NCBI GenBank assembly: GCA_951828385.1
Contig: OX639973.1
Span: forward strand, 2,471,200 to 2,535,199
Direction: 5' to 3'
Length of the DNA stretch: 64,000 nucleotides
Origin: an uncultured Poribacteria bacterium
Lineage (GTDB): Bacteria; Poribacteria; WGA-4E; WGA-3G
Notes under the pieces: generated by a model
Told to the model about the DNA's origin: nothing
The model's input: the letters and a program-made list of their open reading frames with translations, nothing else
Databases searched by the model: none
Part shown: positions 8,488 to 17,900 of the stretch, in pieces
Layout: every line of letters starts with the position of its first letter
Position numbering within the stretch: position 1 is the first letter of the stretch
Program-made: the position numbers and the translations under genes

Positions 8488-9669
8488 ATGTCTATGAGGA
8501 TTTTTATTGTAATTTCAGTTATTCTGCTTACCGCCTTGACTGGATGTGAACGAATAAGTGAGATGGTTCAACCCGATAGTCCCACGACCCCGACCGAAAC
8601 GACATTAAAAATTGGTGTGATTCAACCATCTCACAGTTATACTACTTTTAGTCAAGGCACTGAAACCGCGCGGGCCCAAATTAATGAAAAGGGTGGTGTA
8701 CTTGGTATGCAGATAGCGTTTATCAGTCGAGATAACCAACCTGTGATGGGTGAACTCCCAACACCGGAAGCCAGCATTAGTGCCGCAAAAGAACTCATTG
8801 AGATGGAAAACGTTTTTGCGCTACTCGGTCCTGTTCGTTCTACTATGGCTGTTGAAGTCGGGCCAATTGCGCAACAAGCGCAACGACTCATGCTTCCTGG
8901 CTCCAGTGGTTCAGATGTCCCTGAAGCCGGAGATTATGTCTTTCTCATTACAGTGCCGAACCCATTTCAAGGGAAGGTGATGGCAAATTTTGCAATGAAC
9001 CCTGACGAACTCGGTGCCACAACGGCTGCGACAATTTATGAGGAAGGCGACCCCTACTCCACTGATCTCGTCCAAGCGTTTGAAGCAGCTTTTCAGGAAA
9101 TTGGTGGTCAAATCGTTCACAGCGGTGCCTATACTGCAGGCGATAACACCTTCACCACACTGCTCACGGAAATTCACGAGGCAACGCCTGATGTTATCTT
9201 CTGTCCCAGTCCTCAGCCAGAAGTGCCATCGTTGATAAAGGAAGCACGGCAAATCGGTATCACAGCGACCTTCCTCGGTGGTAGCGCATGGGACGACCGA
9301 GAACGGTTTCTCAGCATCTTAGATGATAATACTATCTTGGATGGCAGTTATTATCCGACTAATTTCTCGGTTGCGACACAAGACGCGGATGTTCAAGAAT
9401 TTGTAACAGGCTACACAGCACTGTTCGGAAGTCCACCCGATGGCATCGCCGCGTCGGGCTACGATGCAATGCGACTCTTGGCACGCGCAATAGAGACCGC
9501 CGGTTCGCTGGATCCGGTTGCCGTTCGCGATGCATTCGCTGCAGTCACTGATTACAAAGGAGCGACAACTATTTCGCATTACGATGCGAACCGACACCCC
9601 GTCAAAAGCCTCACAATCCAGACAATTAGTGGCGGGCAAGTTGAACACTACAAAGTTGTGGAACCGTAG
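8488..9669 (+). CDS. Substrate-binding lipoprotein of a branched-chain-type ABC transporter
   Basis: The 393-aa product is a type I periplasmic binding protein of the Leu/Ile/Val (LivJ) family. I chose the ATG at 8488 because AAGGAGAAAA lies just upstream and the product then begins with a lipoprotein signal ending in LTGC (Cys about 16). An open frame extends 103 codons further upstream but lacks a start signal. The binding domain starts at LKIGVIQPSHSYTTFSQG and includes the AKELIEMENVFALLGPV and GYDAMRLLARAIE segments typical of the family. No permease or ATPase genes are adjacent, so its transporter partners are elsewhere, or it works as a sensor. Confidence 0.85.
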   Translation: MSMRIFIVISVILLTALTGCERISEMVQPDSPTTPTETTLKIGVIQPSHSYTTFSQGTETARAQINEKGGVLGMQIAFISRDNQPVMGELPTPEASISAAKELIEMENVFALLGPVRSTMAVEVGPIAQQAQRLMLPGSSGSDVPEAGDYVFLITVPNPFQGKVMANFAMNPDELGATTAATIYEEGDPYSTDLVQAFEAAFQEIGGQIVHSGAYTAGDNTFTTLLTEIHEATPDVIFCPSPQPEVPSLIKEARQIGITATFLGGSAWDDRERFLSILDDNTILDGSYYPTNFSVATQDADVQEFVTGYTALFGSPPDGIAASGYDAMRLLARAIETAGSLDPVAVRDAFAAVTDYKGATTISHYDANRHPVKSLTIQTISGGQVEHYKVVEP

Positions 9670-9692
9670 CGCACCGAGGATAATAGCGAAAA

Positions 9693-10463
9693 ATGAGACC
9701 AACACCCCCTAAGGCTTTCTTAATTGATATGGATGGAACGCTCTATTTTAAAGGCGAACCTTGCCCCTGCGCAATTGAAACTGTCAACTACTTGCGTCGG
9801 GAGAAATATCAACTCCGGTTTTTAACGAATACGACTGCCAAAACGCCAAAGATGCTCCACGCGCAGATGCAAACACTCGGCTTTGATATCTACGAAGATG
9901 AGATTTTCAATGCGACTTACGCCTGTCTCCAATACCTACGCTCGCAGCCTGGCGCGAGTTGTCACTTCATGGTCGACGACGCCGTCAAAGCATTTTTCAA
10001 GGAGATACCCGTAGATGACGAAACTCCGGATTTTGTCGTTGTTGGAGACTACGGCGAGGGTTTTGATTTTAACGCTTTGAATCATGCGTTTCGTCTGTTG
10101 ATGAACGGTGCTGAATTGATAGCGTTGCAGAAAAATCTCTATTGGTTCTCTTCTGAAGGCATGTTCTTGGATTGTGGTGCATTCGTGACACTTCTGGAGG
10201 CAGCCGCAGGCACAACCGCTAAAGTCATGGGCAAGCCGAGTGAAACGTTCTTCAAAATCGCGCTTGAAAGTCTTCAACGCTCTCCAAGTGAAGCGATTGT
10301 GGTGGGCGACGACATCACTTCCGACATCGTTGGTGCGGAAAGAATGGAGATGCGGAGTATTCTTGTCAGGACCGGAAAGTTTAAGCCAGCTCAGCTGGAG
10401 ACCCCTGTAGCGAAACCGACATGGGTGCTTAATAGCATTGCAGAATTACCGAATATGTTCTAA
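9693..10463 (+). CDS. HAD superfamily subfamily IIA hydrolase (NagD/LHPP-like)
   Basis: The 256-aa protein carries the HAD phosphatase motifs: motif I LIDMDGTLY (nucleophile and acid Asp at 11 and 13), motif II with FLTNTT, motif III Lys in GKPSETFF, and motif IV VVGDDITSDIVGA. The IIA cap type fits the CIETVNYLRR and Asn/Thr pattern after motif I. Homologues dephosphorylate small phosphate esters or phospho-amino acids. It starts 23 bases after the binding-protein gene and is probably in the same operon. Confidence 0.88.
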   Translation: MRPTPPKAFLIDMDGTLYFKGEPCPCAIETVNYLRREKYQLRFLTNTTAKTPKMLHAQMQTLGFDIYEDEIFNATYACLQYLRSQPGASCHFMVDDAVKAFFKEIPVDDETPDFVVVGDYGEGFDFNALNHAFRLLMNGAELIALQKNLYWFSSEGMFLDCGAFVTLLEAAAGTTAKVMGKPSETFFKIALESLQRSPSEAIVVGDDITSDIVGAERMEMRSILVRTGKFKPAQLETPVAKPTWVLNSIAELPNMF

Positions 10464-10510
10464 ATAATATTTCTTTACACTTTTCCACAGAAACGTCGGA
10501 GGCAATACTG

Positions 10511-11551
10511 ATGACGAATCAAATTACGCAACTCGGTGTCGTTGGGTGTGGATGGGCAGGTCGTCAAGCTATCCAAGCTGCCAACGCCACCTCTCGCCTA
10601 AACGTCATTGCGATTGCGGAGCGTGATCCTGCTCGTCGCGCGGAAGCAGGAGATGAGAGCGCAGTCCCGCATCGCTACGCCGACTATCACGAACTCCTTG
10701 ACGATCCGGCTGTTGAAGCTGTTTACCTCGCGACTTCTCCGGATGGTAGATTGCAGCAAGTCTTGGACGCGCTCAGTGCCAATAAGCATGTCTTGGTGCA
10801 AAAACCGCACGCCATCCGCGCGCCTGAAATTTTAGAGATGGAGGCGGCGGCGCAGCAATCTGGCAAGACCCTTCAATTCTGCTATTTTATGCGGCATTTC
10901 CCCAATAACCGAAAGATTCGGCGCGCCGTTCTAAACGGTGCAATTGGGGACCTATATCACGCCCGCGTCTTCGGGAAATACAACTTCATCCCAGATCTTG
11001 ATGCTAACACTCGCTGGCTGCATGTCTATGGACAGAAAGGCGGTTCGTTAGGGCAGCACTACTCGCACGAACTCAATCTGACGTGGTGGTGGATGGGGTG
11101 TCCGAAACCGGAGTGGGCGTTTGCTGCGAAGCATGTGCTTTACCCGCAATATGACGGACCCGAAGGCGCAGCGGAGGACTACTTCACTGGTCTCCTCGGC
11201 TGCGAAGGTGGGAAAACGATCCAGATTGACTGTTCTCGGATGAGCCATTCGGATTCCGCGAGTGTCGTGGAACTTTACGGTACGACTGGCGCAATCACAA
11301 ACGGCGGGATCGCCCGATTTAAAGATGGCGAGTTCGTCCGAGAATCTATTGATGAACCACTTGAGATCGACCACGGCGAACTCCCTGAAGAGGTGCATGT
11401 CTTCTACTATGAACTCAACCACTTCGGCATGGCGATAGCAGGCGAGGTGGCACCGGATGTCTCTGCACCAGATGCCTATACCTTCATGCAAATCTTAGAT
11501 GCACTTTACGACAGTGCGAAAAGTGACGAAAAAGTCTACATCTCCTCGTAG
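10511..11551 (+). CDS. Gfo/Idh/MocA family oxidoreductase
   Basis: The 346-aa protein has an N-terminal Rossmann fold with VGCGWAGRQAI and an acidic strand end (AIAERDP), then the EKP-type catalytic lysine motif as VQKPHAIR near residue 97. The C-terminal alpha/beta domain follows, with YSHELNLTWWW. Family members oxidise or reduce sugars, inositols or related cyclitols with NAD(P). It has a strong GGAGG ribosome site and lies 47 bases after the HAD hydrolase gene. It is only distantly similar to the four tandem members at 19-24 kb. Confidence 0.87.
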   Translation: MTNQITQLGVVGCGWAGRQAIQAANATSRLNVIAIAERDPARRAEAGDESAVPHRYADYHELLDDPAVEAVYLATSPDGRLQQVLDALSANKHVLVQKPHAIRAPEILEMEAAAQQSGKTLQFCYFMRHFPNNRKIRRAVLNGAIGDLYHARVFGKYNFIPDLDANTRWLHVYGQKGGSLGQHYSHELNLTWWWMGCPKPEWAFAAKHVLYPQYDGPEGAAEDYFTGLLGCEGGKTIQIDCSRMSHSDSASVVELYGTTGAITNGGIARFKDGEFVRESIDEPLEIDHGELPEEVHVFYYELNHFGMAIAGEVAPDVSAPDAYTFMQILDALYDSAKSDEKVYISS

Positions 11552-11577
11552 CAAAGGTAGTAACAAAGACTTTGGAT

Positions 11578-11610
11578 GGAGGATTTTAGAGATTTTTCTC
11601 TATTTCCTCC
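11578..11610. terminator. Hairpin between convergent genes
   Basis: GGAGGA and TAGAGA pair with TCTCTA and TCCTCC around a short T-rich loop. The element sits between the plus-strand dehydrogenase and the minus-strand WD40-protease gene and includes the stop codon of the latter. It may end transcription from both sides, but there is no strong U tract. Confidence 0.4.
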
Positions 11611-14089
11611 CTCTCGCTTTGTTTAGTAATTCACTGAGATAGTTTGAAGGGATGGCGAAATTCAAATTCTGCCCCGCTGTTATGGTTGACACGGTAACAC
11701 CTATTACTTCTCCTTTGCTGTTTAATACAGGACCACCACTACTGCCTTTGGAAATCGGTGCTGTAATCTGGATGCGCTTTCTACCAACTCGGAGATCGCG
11801 TACACCGCTTACAATACCATTTGAAAATGTTCCTTCCAAAAGTCCTATTGGATTACCTGTTACGTAAACAGACTGACCCACCTGGACTCCATCACTTTTG
11901 CCGAGAGGCAGAACTGGCGCGCCAATATCCGGAACCTTGATGAGAGCTAAATCCTGTCGCGAATCCATGGCAAAGATACCTTGTATGCGATACGTTGTAT
12001 TCATACCGACCAACTTGATATATCCTCTCAGAACCCCTTTAACGACGTGCAGGTTGGTAGCAACCATCCCCGGCTCAACAAAAAAGCCACTCCCGGTAAC
12101 CAGTGGATGCCCATTGGCATCTTCCATAACAATGAGCACGGTAGCAGCTAGTGCGTTTCGAGCAATTTCCCGGGGTGTTTTCTGTTTTGGTATAGCACCC
12201 CGTTCTAGGCTCGGCTGCGGGCGGTGTAATACTATTCCGGGTATATCCCATAGGAGTATAGTGCCATCCTCACTACCACTTGCGATAGTTTTGCCATCAG
12301 GCGAATAACACAAGCTATTGACAATATCTGTATGCCCTGTGAAGGTTTTCAGGTGCCGTCCCGTGTTAGCATCCCATAACTGCACCGTTTTGTCCGCACT
12401 CCCACTTGTAATAGTTTTGCCATCAAGTGAATAGCACACGCTATTGACAAAGCTCTTATGCCCTATGCGGATTTTCAGCAGGCGTCCCGTGTTAGCATCC
12501 CATAAACGCAATGTTTTGTCCCTACCCCCACTTGCAATAGCCTTGCTATCAGGCGAATAGCACACGCCATTGACACCTGCCGTATGCCCTGTGAAGGTTT
12601 TCAGGTGTCGTCCCGTATCAACATCCCACAATCTTACTGTGCTATCCGAACTACCACTTGCTAGGGTGCCACCATCAGGTGAATAGCGCACGCTGTTAAC
12701 AAGGAACGTATGTCCTTTGAGGATTCGCAGCAGATGTCCCGTGTTGGCATCCCATAAACGCAATGTTTTGTCCGCACTCCCACTTGCGATAGTTTTGCCA
12801 TCAGGCGAATAACATACACTAAAGACAGATCCCGTATGCCCTGTGAGGGTCTTTAGCAAATGTCCTGTGTTAGCATCCCATAAACGCAATGTTTTGTCCG
12901 CACTCCCACTTGCGATAGTTTTGCCATCAGGCGAATAGCACACACTAAAGACAGATCCTGTATGCCCTGTGAGAGTCTTCAGGTGCTGCCCCGTGTCAAC
13001 ATCCCATAAACGCAATGTTTTGTCCGCACTTCCACTTGTGATTATCTTCCCAATGGGTGAATAGCACACACTAAAGACAGATCCCGTATGCCCTGTGAGG
13101 GTATTCAGGTGCTGCCCCGTGTCAGCATCCCACAACCGCACTGTATTATCCCAACTACCAGTAGCGAGCGTTTTGCCACCCGGTGAATAGCACACGCCAT
13201 TGACACCGCTCTCATGTCCTATGAAGGTATTCAAGTGCTGCCCCGTGTCAGCATCCCACAACCGCACCGTTTTGTCCTCACTACCACTTGCGAGAGTGCC
13301 GCCGTTTGGTGAATAGCACACGCTGAGGACTTGACTCTCATGCCCTGTGAAGGTATTCAAGTGCTGCCCCGTGTCAGCATCCCACAACCGCACTGTGTTA
13401 TCCCAGCTGCCACTTGCGAGGGTGTTGCTATTTGGCGAATAACACACGCTATAGACCTCCATCGTGTGCCCTGTGAGAATTTTCAAATGTTGTCCGATGA
13501 TGGCATCCCACAACCGCACCGTTTTGTCCTCACTACCACTTGCGAGAGTGCCGCCATCCGGTGAGTAGCACACACTCAAGACCCTGTCCTTGTGTCCCAT
13601 GAAAATTTTCAGCAGCTGCCCCGTGTCAGCATCCCACAACCGCACCGTTTTGTCCGCACTACCACTTGCGAGAGTGCCGCCATCCGGTGAGTAGCACACA
13701 CTATTGACAGCCCCTGCATGCCCTATGAAGGTTTTCAGGTGCTGTCCCGTGTCAGCATCCCACAACCGCACCGTTTTGTCCGCACCACTACTTGCGAGAG
13801 TGCTGCCATCCGGTGAATAGCACACACTGAGGACACCCCCCACATGTCCCACCAGCAGCTTCAGTTCTTGCCCTGTACGCACATCATATATCCAGATACC
13901 GACGGAACTCGCAACTGCAAGCCGAGTGCCATCCGACGAAAACGTAATTTCACTTATACTGCCTTTGCCGAGACGGGCCTTAGCACCTTCCGGTAAACTC
14001 CATTGGCTGTAATTTTGGGCGGGCACGTTTGGTGGAAATAGGACAAAGGTGAAAAATAAGCAACTGAGAAATAGGTACTTCGTTTTCAT
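11600..14089 (-). CDS. Secreted 14-blade WD40 protein with C-terminal trypsin-like serine protease
   Basis: The 829-aa protein has a signal peptide (cleavage near VPAQ, residue 25). Residues about 45-640 hold 14 WD40 blades: the first is degenerate and the other 13 each start with a GH and carry YSP.G...SGS.D.T.RLWD. Fourteen blades suit two seven-bladed propellers. Residues about 655-829 are a Do/trypsin-like protease with an apparently complete triad: His681 (NLHVV), Asp713 (QDLAL) and Ser784 (GSSGG). The blade DNA is a strong 126-base tandem repeat. The N-terminal segment (LPEGAKARLGKGSI) is shared with the WD40 protein at 36 kb. It is probably a periplasmic or extracellular protease with a large binding scaffold. 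Confidence 0.9.
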   Translation of the reverse strand: MKTKYLFLSCLFFTFVLFPPNVPAQNYSQWSLPEGAKARLGKGSISEITFSSDGTRLAVASSVGIWIYDVRTGQELKLLVGHVGGVLSVCYSPDGSTLASSGADKTVRLWDADTGQHLKTFIGHAGAVNSVCYSPDGGTLASGSADKTVRLWDADTGQLLKIFMGHKDRVLSVCYSPDGGTLASGSEDKTVRLWDAIIGQHLKILTGHTMEVYSVCYSPNSNTLASGSWDNTVRLWDADTGQHLNTFTGHESQVLSVCYSPNGGTLASGSEDKTVRLWDADTGQHLNTFIGHESGVNGVCYSPGGKTLATGSWDNTVRLWDADTGQHLNTLTGHTGSVFSVCYSPIGKIITSGSADKTLRLWDVDTGQHLKTLTGHTGSVFSVCYSPDGKTIASGSADKTLRLWDANTGHLLKTLTGHTGSVFSVCYSPDGKTIASGSADKTLRLWDANTGHLLRILKGHTFLVNSVRYSPDGGTLASGSSDSTVRLWDVDTGRHLKTFTGHTAGVNGVCYSPDSKAIASGGRDKTLRLWDANTGRLLKIRIGHKSFVNSVCYSLDGKTITSGSADKTVQLWDANTGRHLKTFTGHTDIVNSLCYSPDGKTIASGSEDGTILLWDIPGIVLHRPQPSLERGAIPKQKTPREIARNALAATVLIVMEDANGHPLVTGSGFFVEPGMVATNLHVVKGVLRGYIKLVGMNTTYRIQGIFAMDSRQDLALIKVPDIGAPVLPLGKSDGVQVGQSVYVTGNPIGLLEGTFSNGIVSGVRDLRVGRKRIQITAPISKGSSGGPVLNSKGEVIGVTVSTITAGQNLNFAIPSNYLSELLNKARGRK
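12270..13870. repeat. 126-base tandem repeats encoding WD40 blades
   Basis: About 13 successive units of 42 codons are strongly conserved at DNA level. The best-conserved are the three consecutive units around 12720-13100, which share long identical stretches. The pattern points to recent unit duplication or gene conversion. It is coding, not CRISPR. Confidence 0.85.
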
Positions 14090-14159
14090 TAGGTCAATCT
14101 CTTGTTGGATAACAGGTTAGGTGCATGTCTATTCGTTGGGAGCAGAAATCAAAAAACTA

Positions 14160-14987
14160 TTAAACTGGAAGAATACCATTGTGTTGAAGGTCGTCATGAA
14201 TTAACTCATAACACTCATCTACAAAGTTGACTGTGCCTTCATAAGCCTCCTTGCAGAAAGCAATCATTTCAGTATCTGCATGCTTGGAAACAGTACCAGC
14301 CGGAAAGAATGAGTTGTTGAAATACAAATCGATATCTGAAGGAAAACCAAGGAGGGACCAAGATGGAAAAAACACTATTTCCGCTATATCACCATGTATT
14401 AACTGATGCCTAATTTCGCTTGCGATATTGAACGAAGAACCTGTTGGATTTGGTTTTCCGCTCTGATCTATAGCGTGAAAAGCGCGTAAATTTAGAGTCA
14501 ACTTTCCATTCGGCATTTTACTATTTAATGCTTTGCGTATGTATCCAGATCTATCGTCCAAGGGTAAGTCATAAAATACACCGATCATCTTTGCCACACA
14601 GTCCTCCAAACTAACCAAATTGGAAAAAAAGCCGTTCAAAACAATGAAAACAACCAACGGAAAGGTGTCGGAGTTCGACACATTGATTTGAACTTGGAGA
14701 TCGCTATCTGAAAAGTCAATAAACGGTTTTTGATCTTCAAACATAGAAGGTTGACCTCCCAAATAGGAAGCATAGTTCATGTTTTCCATTGCAGCCAGAT
14801 AAAACTTTGCAGCACTAAGTCGTTGTCGGATCGTTGGAATCAACTTCCGAATTTTAATTACAACCTCTTGTGCTGTTAAACCTGATCCAACCGCTTGTGT
14901 AGTTAATGCTACGGAATCTTGGATTTTTCCACTGTCAAAAAGGTTGCTAATTTCCTGAAGCAGGCTGTTTTCGTGCGTTAAGTTCAC
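14160..14987 (-). CDS. Partner protein with HEPN-like RxxxxH motif
   Basis: This 275-aa protein starts with GTG at 14987-14985. The stop codon of the upstream gene and this start overlap by one base (TAGTG), a strong sign of translational coupling with the nuclease-STAND gene. I recognise no full-length family. Residues 193-198 read RHQLIH within EIRHQLIHGDI, which fits the RxxxxH motif of HEPN ribonuclease domains and sits after a predicted helix, as in that fold. The N-terminus is helical. HEPN activity is inference from one motif plus a defence-like neighbour. Confidence 0.6.
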   Translation of the reverse strand: MNLTHENSLLQEISNLFDSGKIQDSVALTTQAVGSGLTAQEVVIKIRKLIPTIRQRLSAAKFYLAAMENMNYASYLGGQPSMFEDQKPFIDFSDSDLQVQINVSNSDTFPLVVFIVLNGFFSNLVSLEDCVAKMIGVFYDLPLDDRSGYIRKALNSKMPNGKLTLNLRAFHAIDQSGKPNPTGSSFNIASEIRHQLIHGDIAEIVFFPSWSLLGFPSDIDLYFNNSFFPAGTVSKHADTEMIAFCKEAYEGTVNFVDECYELIHDDLQHNGILPV

Positions 14988-17900
14988 TATCCTTCCTCTT
15001 CAAGAAATTCTTCATCTTCTTGTAATTGTTGCTGGATTTCTCGTTCCGTGCTCTCTATGAGGTGATGGGCATACTCTGAAACAACCGAAGACTGTGTTCT
15101 CTGGTGCAGTGCCTTGAGATCCGCAATTCGTTTCTCAAGTTGAGGAGAAGGTTCCCCGTGAGTCCTTGAATGCACCCCAGCACAAATCGCTATAGTGATA
15201 TTATCTTGAACATGTGGGTTACCTTCACTTTTTATGAGAATTGACTCTGCAAGGTGATAAAAGACATCATCTGTAGCAAACCCTCTCATCAGATAAGCCG
15301 CTTCTCTCATCAGTTCCAAATCTCCTGAGTCTATCCATTCCTCAAGTAGTTTCTGCATTGAGTCATTAATTTTAATCCCATCACTGTGCAGGTCGTTTCC
15401 ACCGGCCATAGATGTGAGCAGTGTAGGTGCCTCAAATCTTAAGAGGTGTGAGGACTTCCGAACCCAATTTCTCACACGTTTCAAGGCTGCCAGTGCGTTT
15501 TGATCATTCCAATCCACATTCTCAAACAGATAGTGTGGTCGATGCGGAATTGCGTCAAACTTAAACCACTCAGATGGACGATCCGAAATTGACTCGTAGC
15601 GTTTAGATTCATTCTCTTTGTAAGCAATGCGCTTCTCAAAAAATTTGATAACCCAGATCGGCTCATGCCTAAAGATAACGCCAAGGGCCTGTTCAGCATC
15701 ATAATCAAGGCGTTCTAAACGAACGCAATTAAGCATCACTTGCTTGTATTTTTCCAAGTGGTTTTGTGGAGTAAGTTCTTTGCTTGTGAGTGCACGGATG
15801 ACTTGCCTCGTAACTGTAAGTGATTCATCACTCGATAGTTTAACCAAAATCTCAAGGACAGTGTTCGCATCTACAGCATAGAAATTCGGAAGACTTTCGG
15901 TTATATACAACCGTAATTCCGGGTCTGGTGTTTTAGACAATTGATCTAAAATGGACAGGTCTTCTTTTTCTATGCATTGGTCTGTTTTACTTCTCCAAAA
16001 ATAACTCCCGGCAACGATGCGTTTAGCAAAGATGGTGTTCTGATCCAAGAGACGGTGAGTTGCTTCGTTCCCTTTATCTTTGTTGACATAGCGAATACCA
16101 CTAAGCAATCCAGAGGCACAGTGCGATTCCTTTGTCTGCCAAGCGACAATGTGATTCAATAAATCAGAACCGTAGGTGGGGTCAAGTTCACCGATAGACA
16201 GAAGTAGCGATGTCGCGCTTCCAGGATTCCATCCTTTTTCTGCCCAGATGCCATCTCTAGTACTTCGATACTCTTTATCTTCTTCAGCAATCTCTATACA
16301 TTTCCGCATTAGTCTTGAGAGTTGTAGGGGTGTGTATTTCTCAATATATTTTCCTAAGAATGCTTGGGTTTGTTCAGGGCTTTCACTCAGGTCCCAATCA
16401 CGGAATTTCCCGGTAAATTGACGGTAGAAAAGGTATCTCTCATAATTTTTATGTTCGTGGAATTTCGCAAATAATTCCGCTGCCCTTTCTTTCGGAAAAC
16501 CTTCTAAATACGTGTTTTCTGCGTATCCACGGAGGTACGCATCTATTGCATTGAGAACAGTAAAATTGGACTCTTCTGAGATATGATCGGCTAATATGTT
16601 AAAGAGTCTCGCCTGCTCCTCTTGTAGTAGAGTCTGATCATCTTTTGAGATTCCCTGCCGAAATGGGCTTTCCAAAGGATTTATTGCTCGACTGATAGAG
16701 CCTACTGCCTCTGCTCTGACTGTACCATGTTGAGACGTTCTTAGGCAATGCTCAATTAAGTCAATCGCCTTCGCTCTGAGGCGGGTTAGTTCAGGTGTAT
16801 ATTTTAGATGGTGCCAACCGAACTTCAAACCACCACCTTCACTGACAGTTTCACTGAAATCCAGCACGAGAAGCGAATCAAGCGCGTTAAGTAGAGCTAA
16901 ACTTAGTTCCGGTTTATCTTCCGTTTGCCATGTATCAAACACTTCAAGTGCTTTCATTTGAAATGCGCTCGGTTTGCTCGTTTGGAAACTTGTCATCCTT
17001 TTCAATAACTCTTGCGGCGAGTCGTGATTAGGAAGTTCCAAACCATCCATCAGAAGAAGTTCTCGGACTATTTCCAGCGTTTTCATAAATCCAGAGAGCG
17101 TATGGACTGTTTTCTGTACTTCTTTGGCAATTTTCTTCACCACGTCCTGATGGGTCCGTGTGGATGTCCACGCTGTATAGTGCTCGATAGAGTCTTCTTT
17201 AGAATCATCTAAAATAATATTGAAAATATCAATTGCATCATCTGGGCGGAAATAACTGATACCTTCCATCTGTTCCAAAACATCCATCCGAACAAAGTTA
17301 TCACCTTCCCGTACCCGGGTTTTCAGAGAATTAACGTATTCATCAAGAAGGCTTTTTTCACCAGCGATGTTCTCCACACGAGCAAGATTGATGACCACTT
17401 TGACAGGAAAAAGTGGCAAAAATTCTGTCAATAAATGTTCGTGAAAAGAAGAGAGATGTCCTTCGGCGAGAAAACACGCCTTCCGTAAAACGTAATCACT
17501 GAGTTGGTGCGGGAAGACTCGCTGTTTCGCCCCGTACTGAAAAAGTAAACCATCGGTTTTCAGATTATCGCGGTACTGCTCTACCTCATAGGACTCCACT
17601 TGCAGAATCTCTGCTAATTTATCGCGTATTTGGCTATTTTCCATATCAATCGGGGCAATCCCGCTAAGCCAGTTAAGCAATTTTCGTCGCTGCTCGCTGG
17701 ATTCTGGGTACTTTTGAAAACTATCGTTTAGATAGGATTCAAAGGCGAGTTCAACCAGTTTATCTTGTGTCAATCCTCCCAAAGCCTCTCCCTTCTCGAA
17801 CAAATGTATCACCATAACAGCAAGCAGCGGAGTATCTCGTCCGATCTGTGTTAACCCTGACAAAAGAGATCCATCGGATATCTGTGTATACTTACGGATA

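Noticed and set aside
12270-13870. Regular repeats of about 126 bases that could be taken for a CRISPR or other array
   Set aside because: The units are contiguous, have no spacers, and translate into WD40 blades in one long frame.
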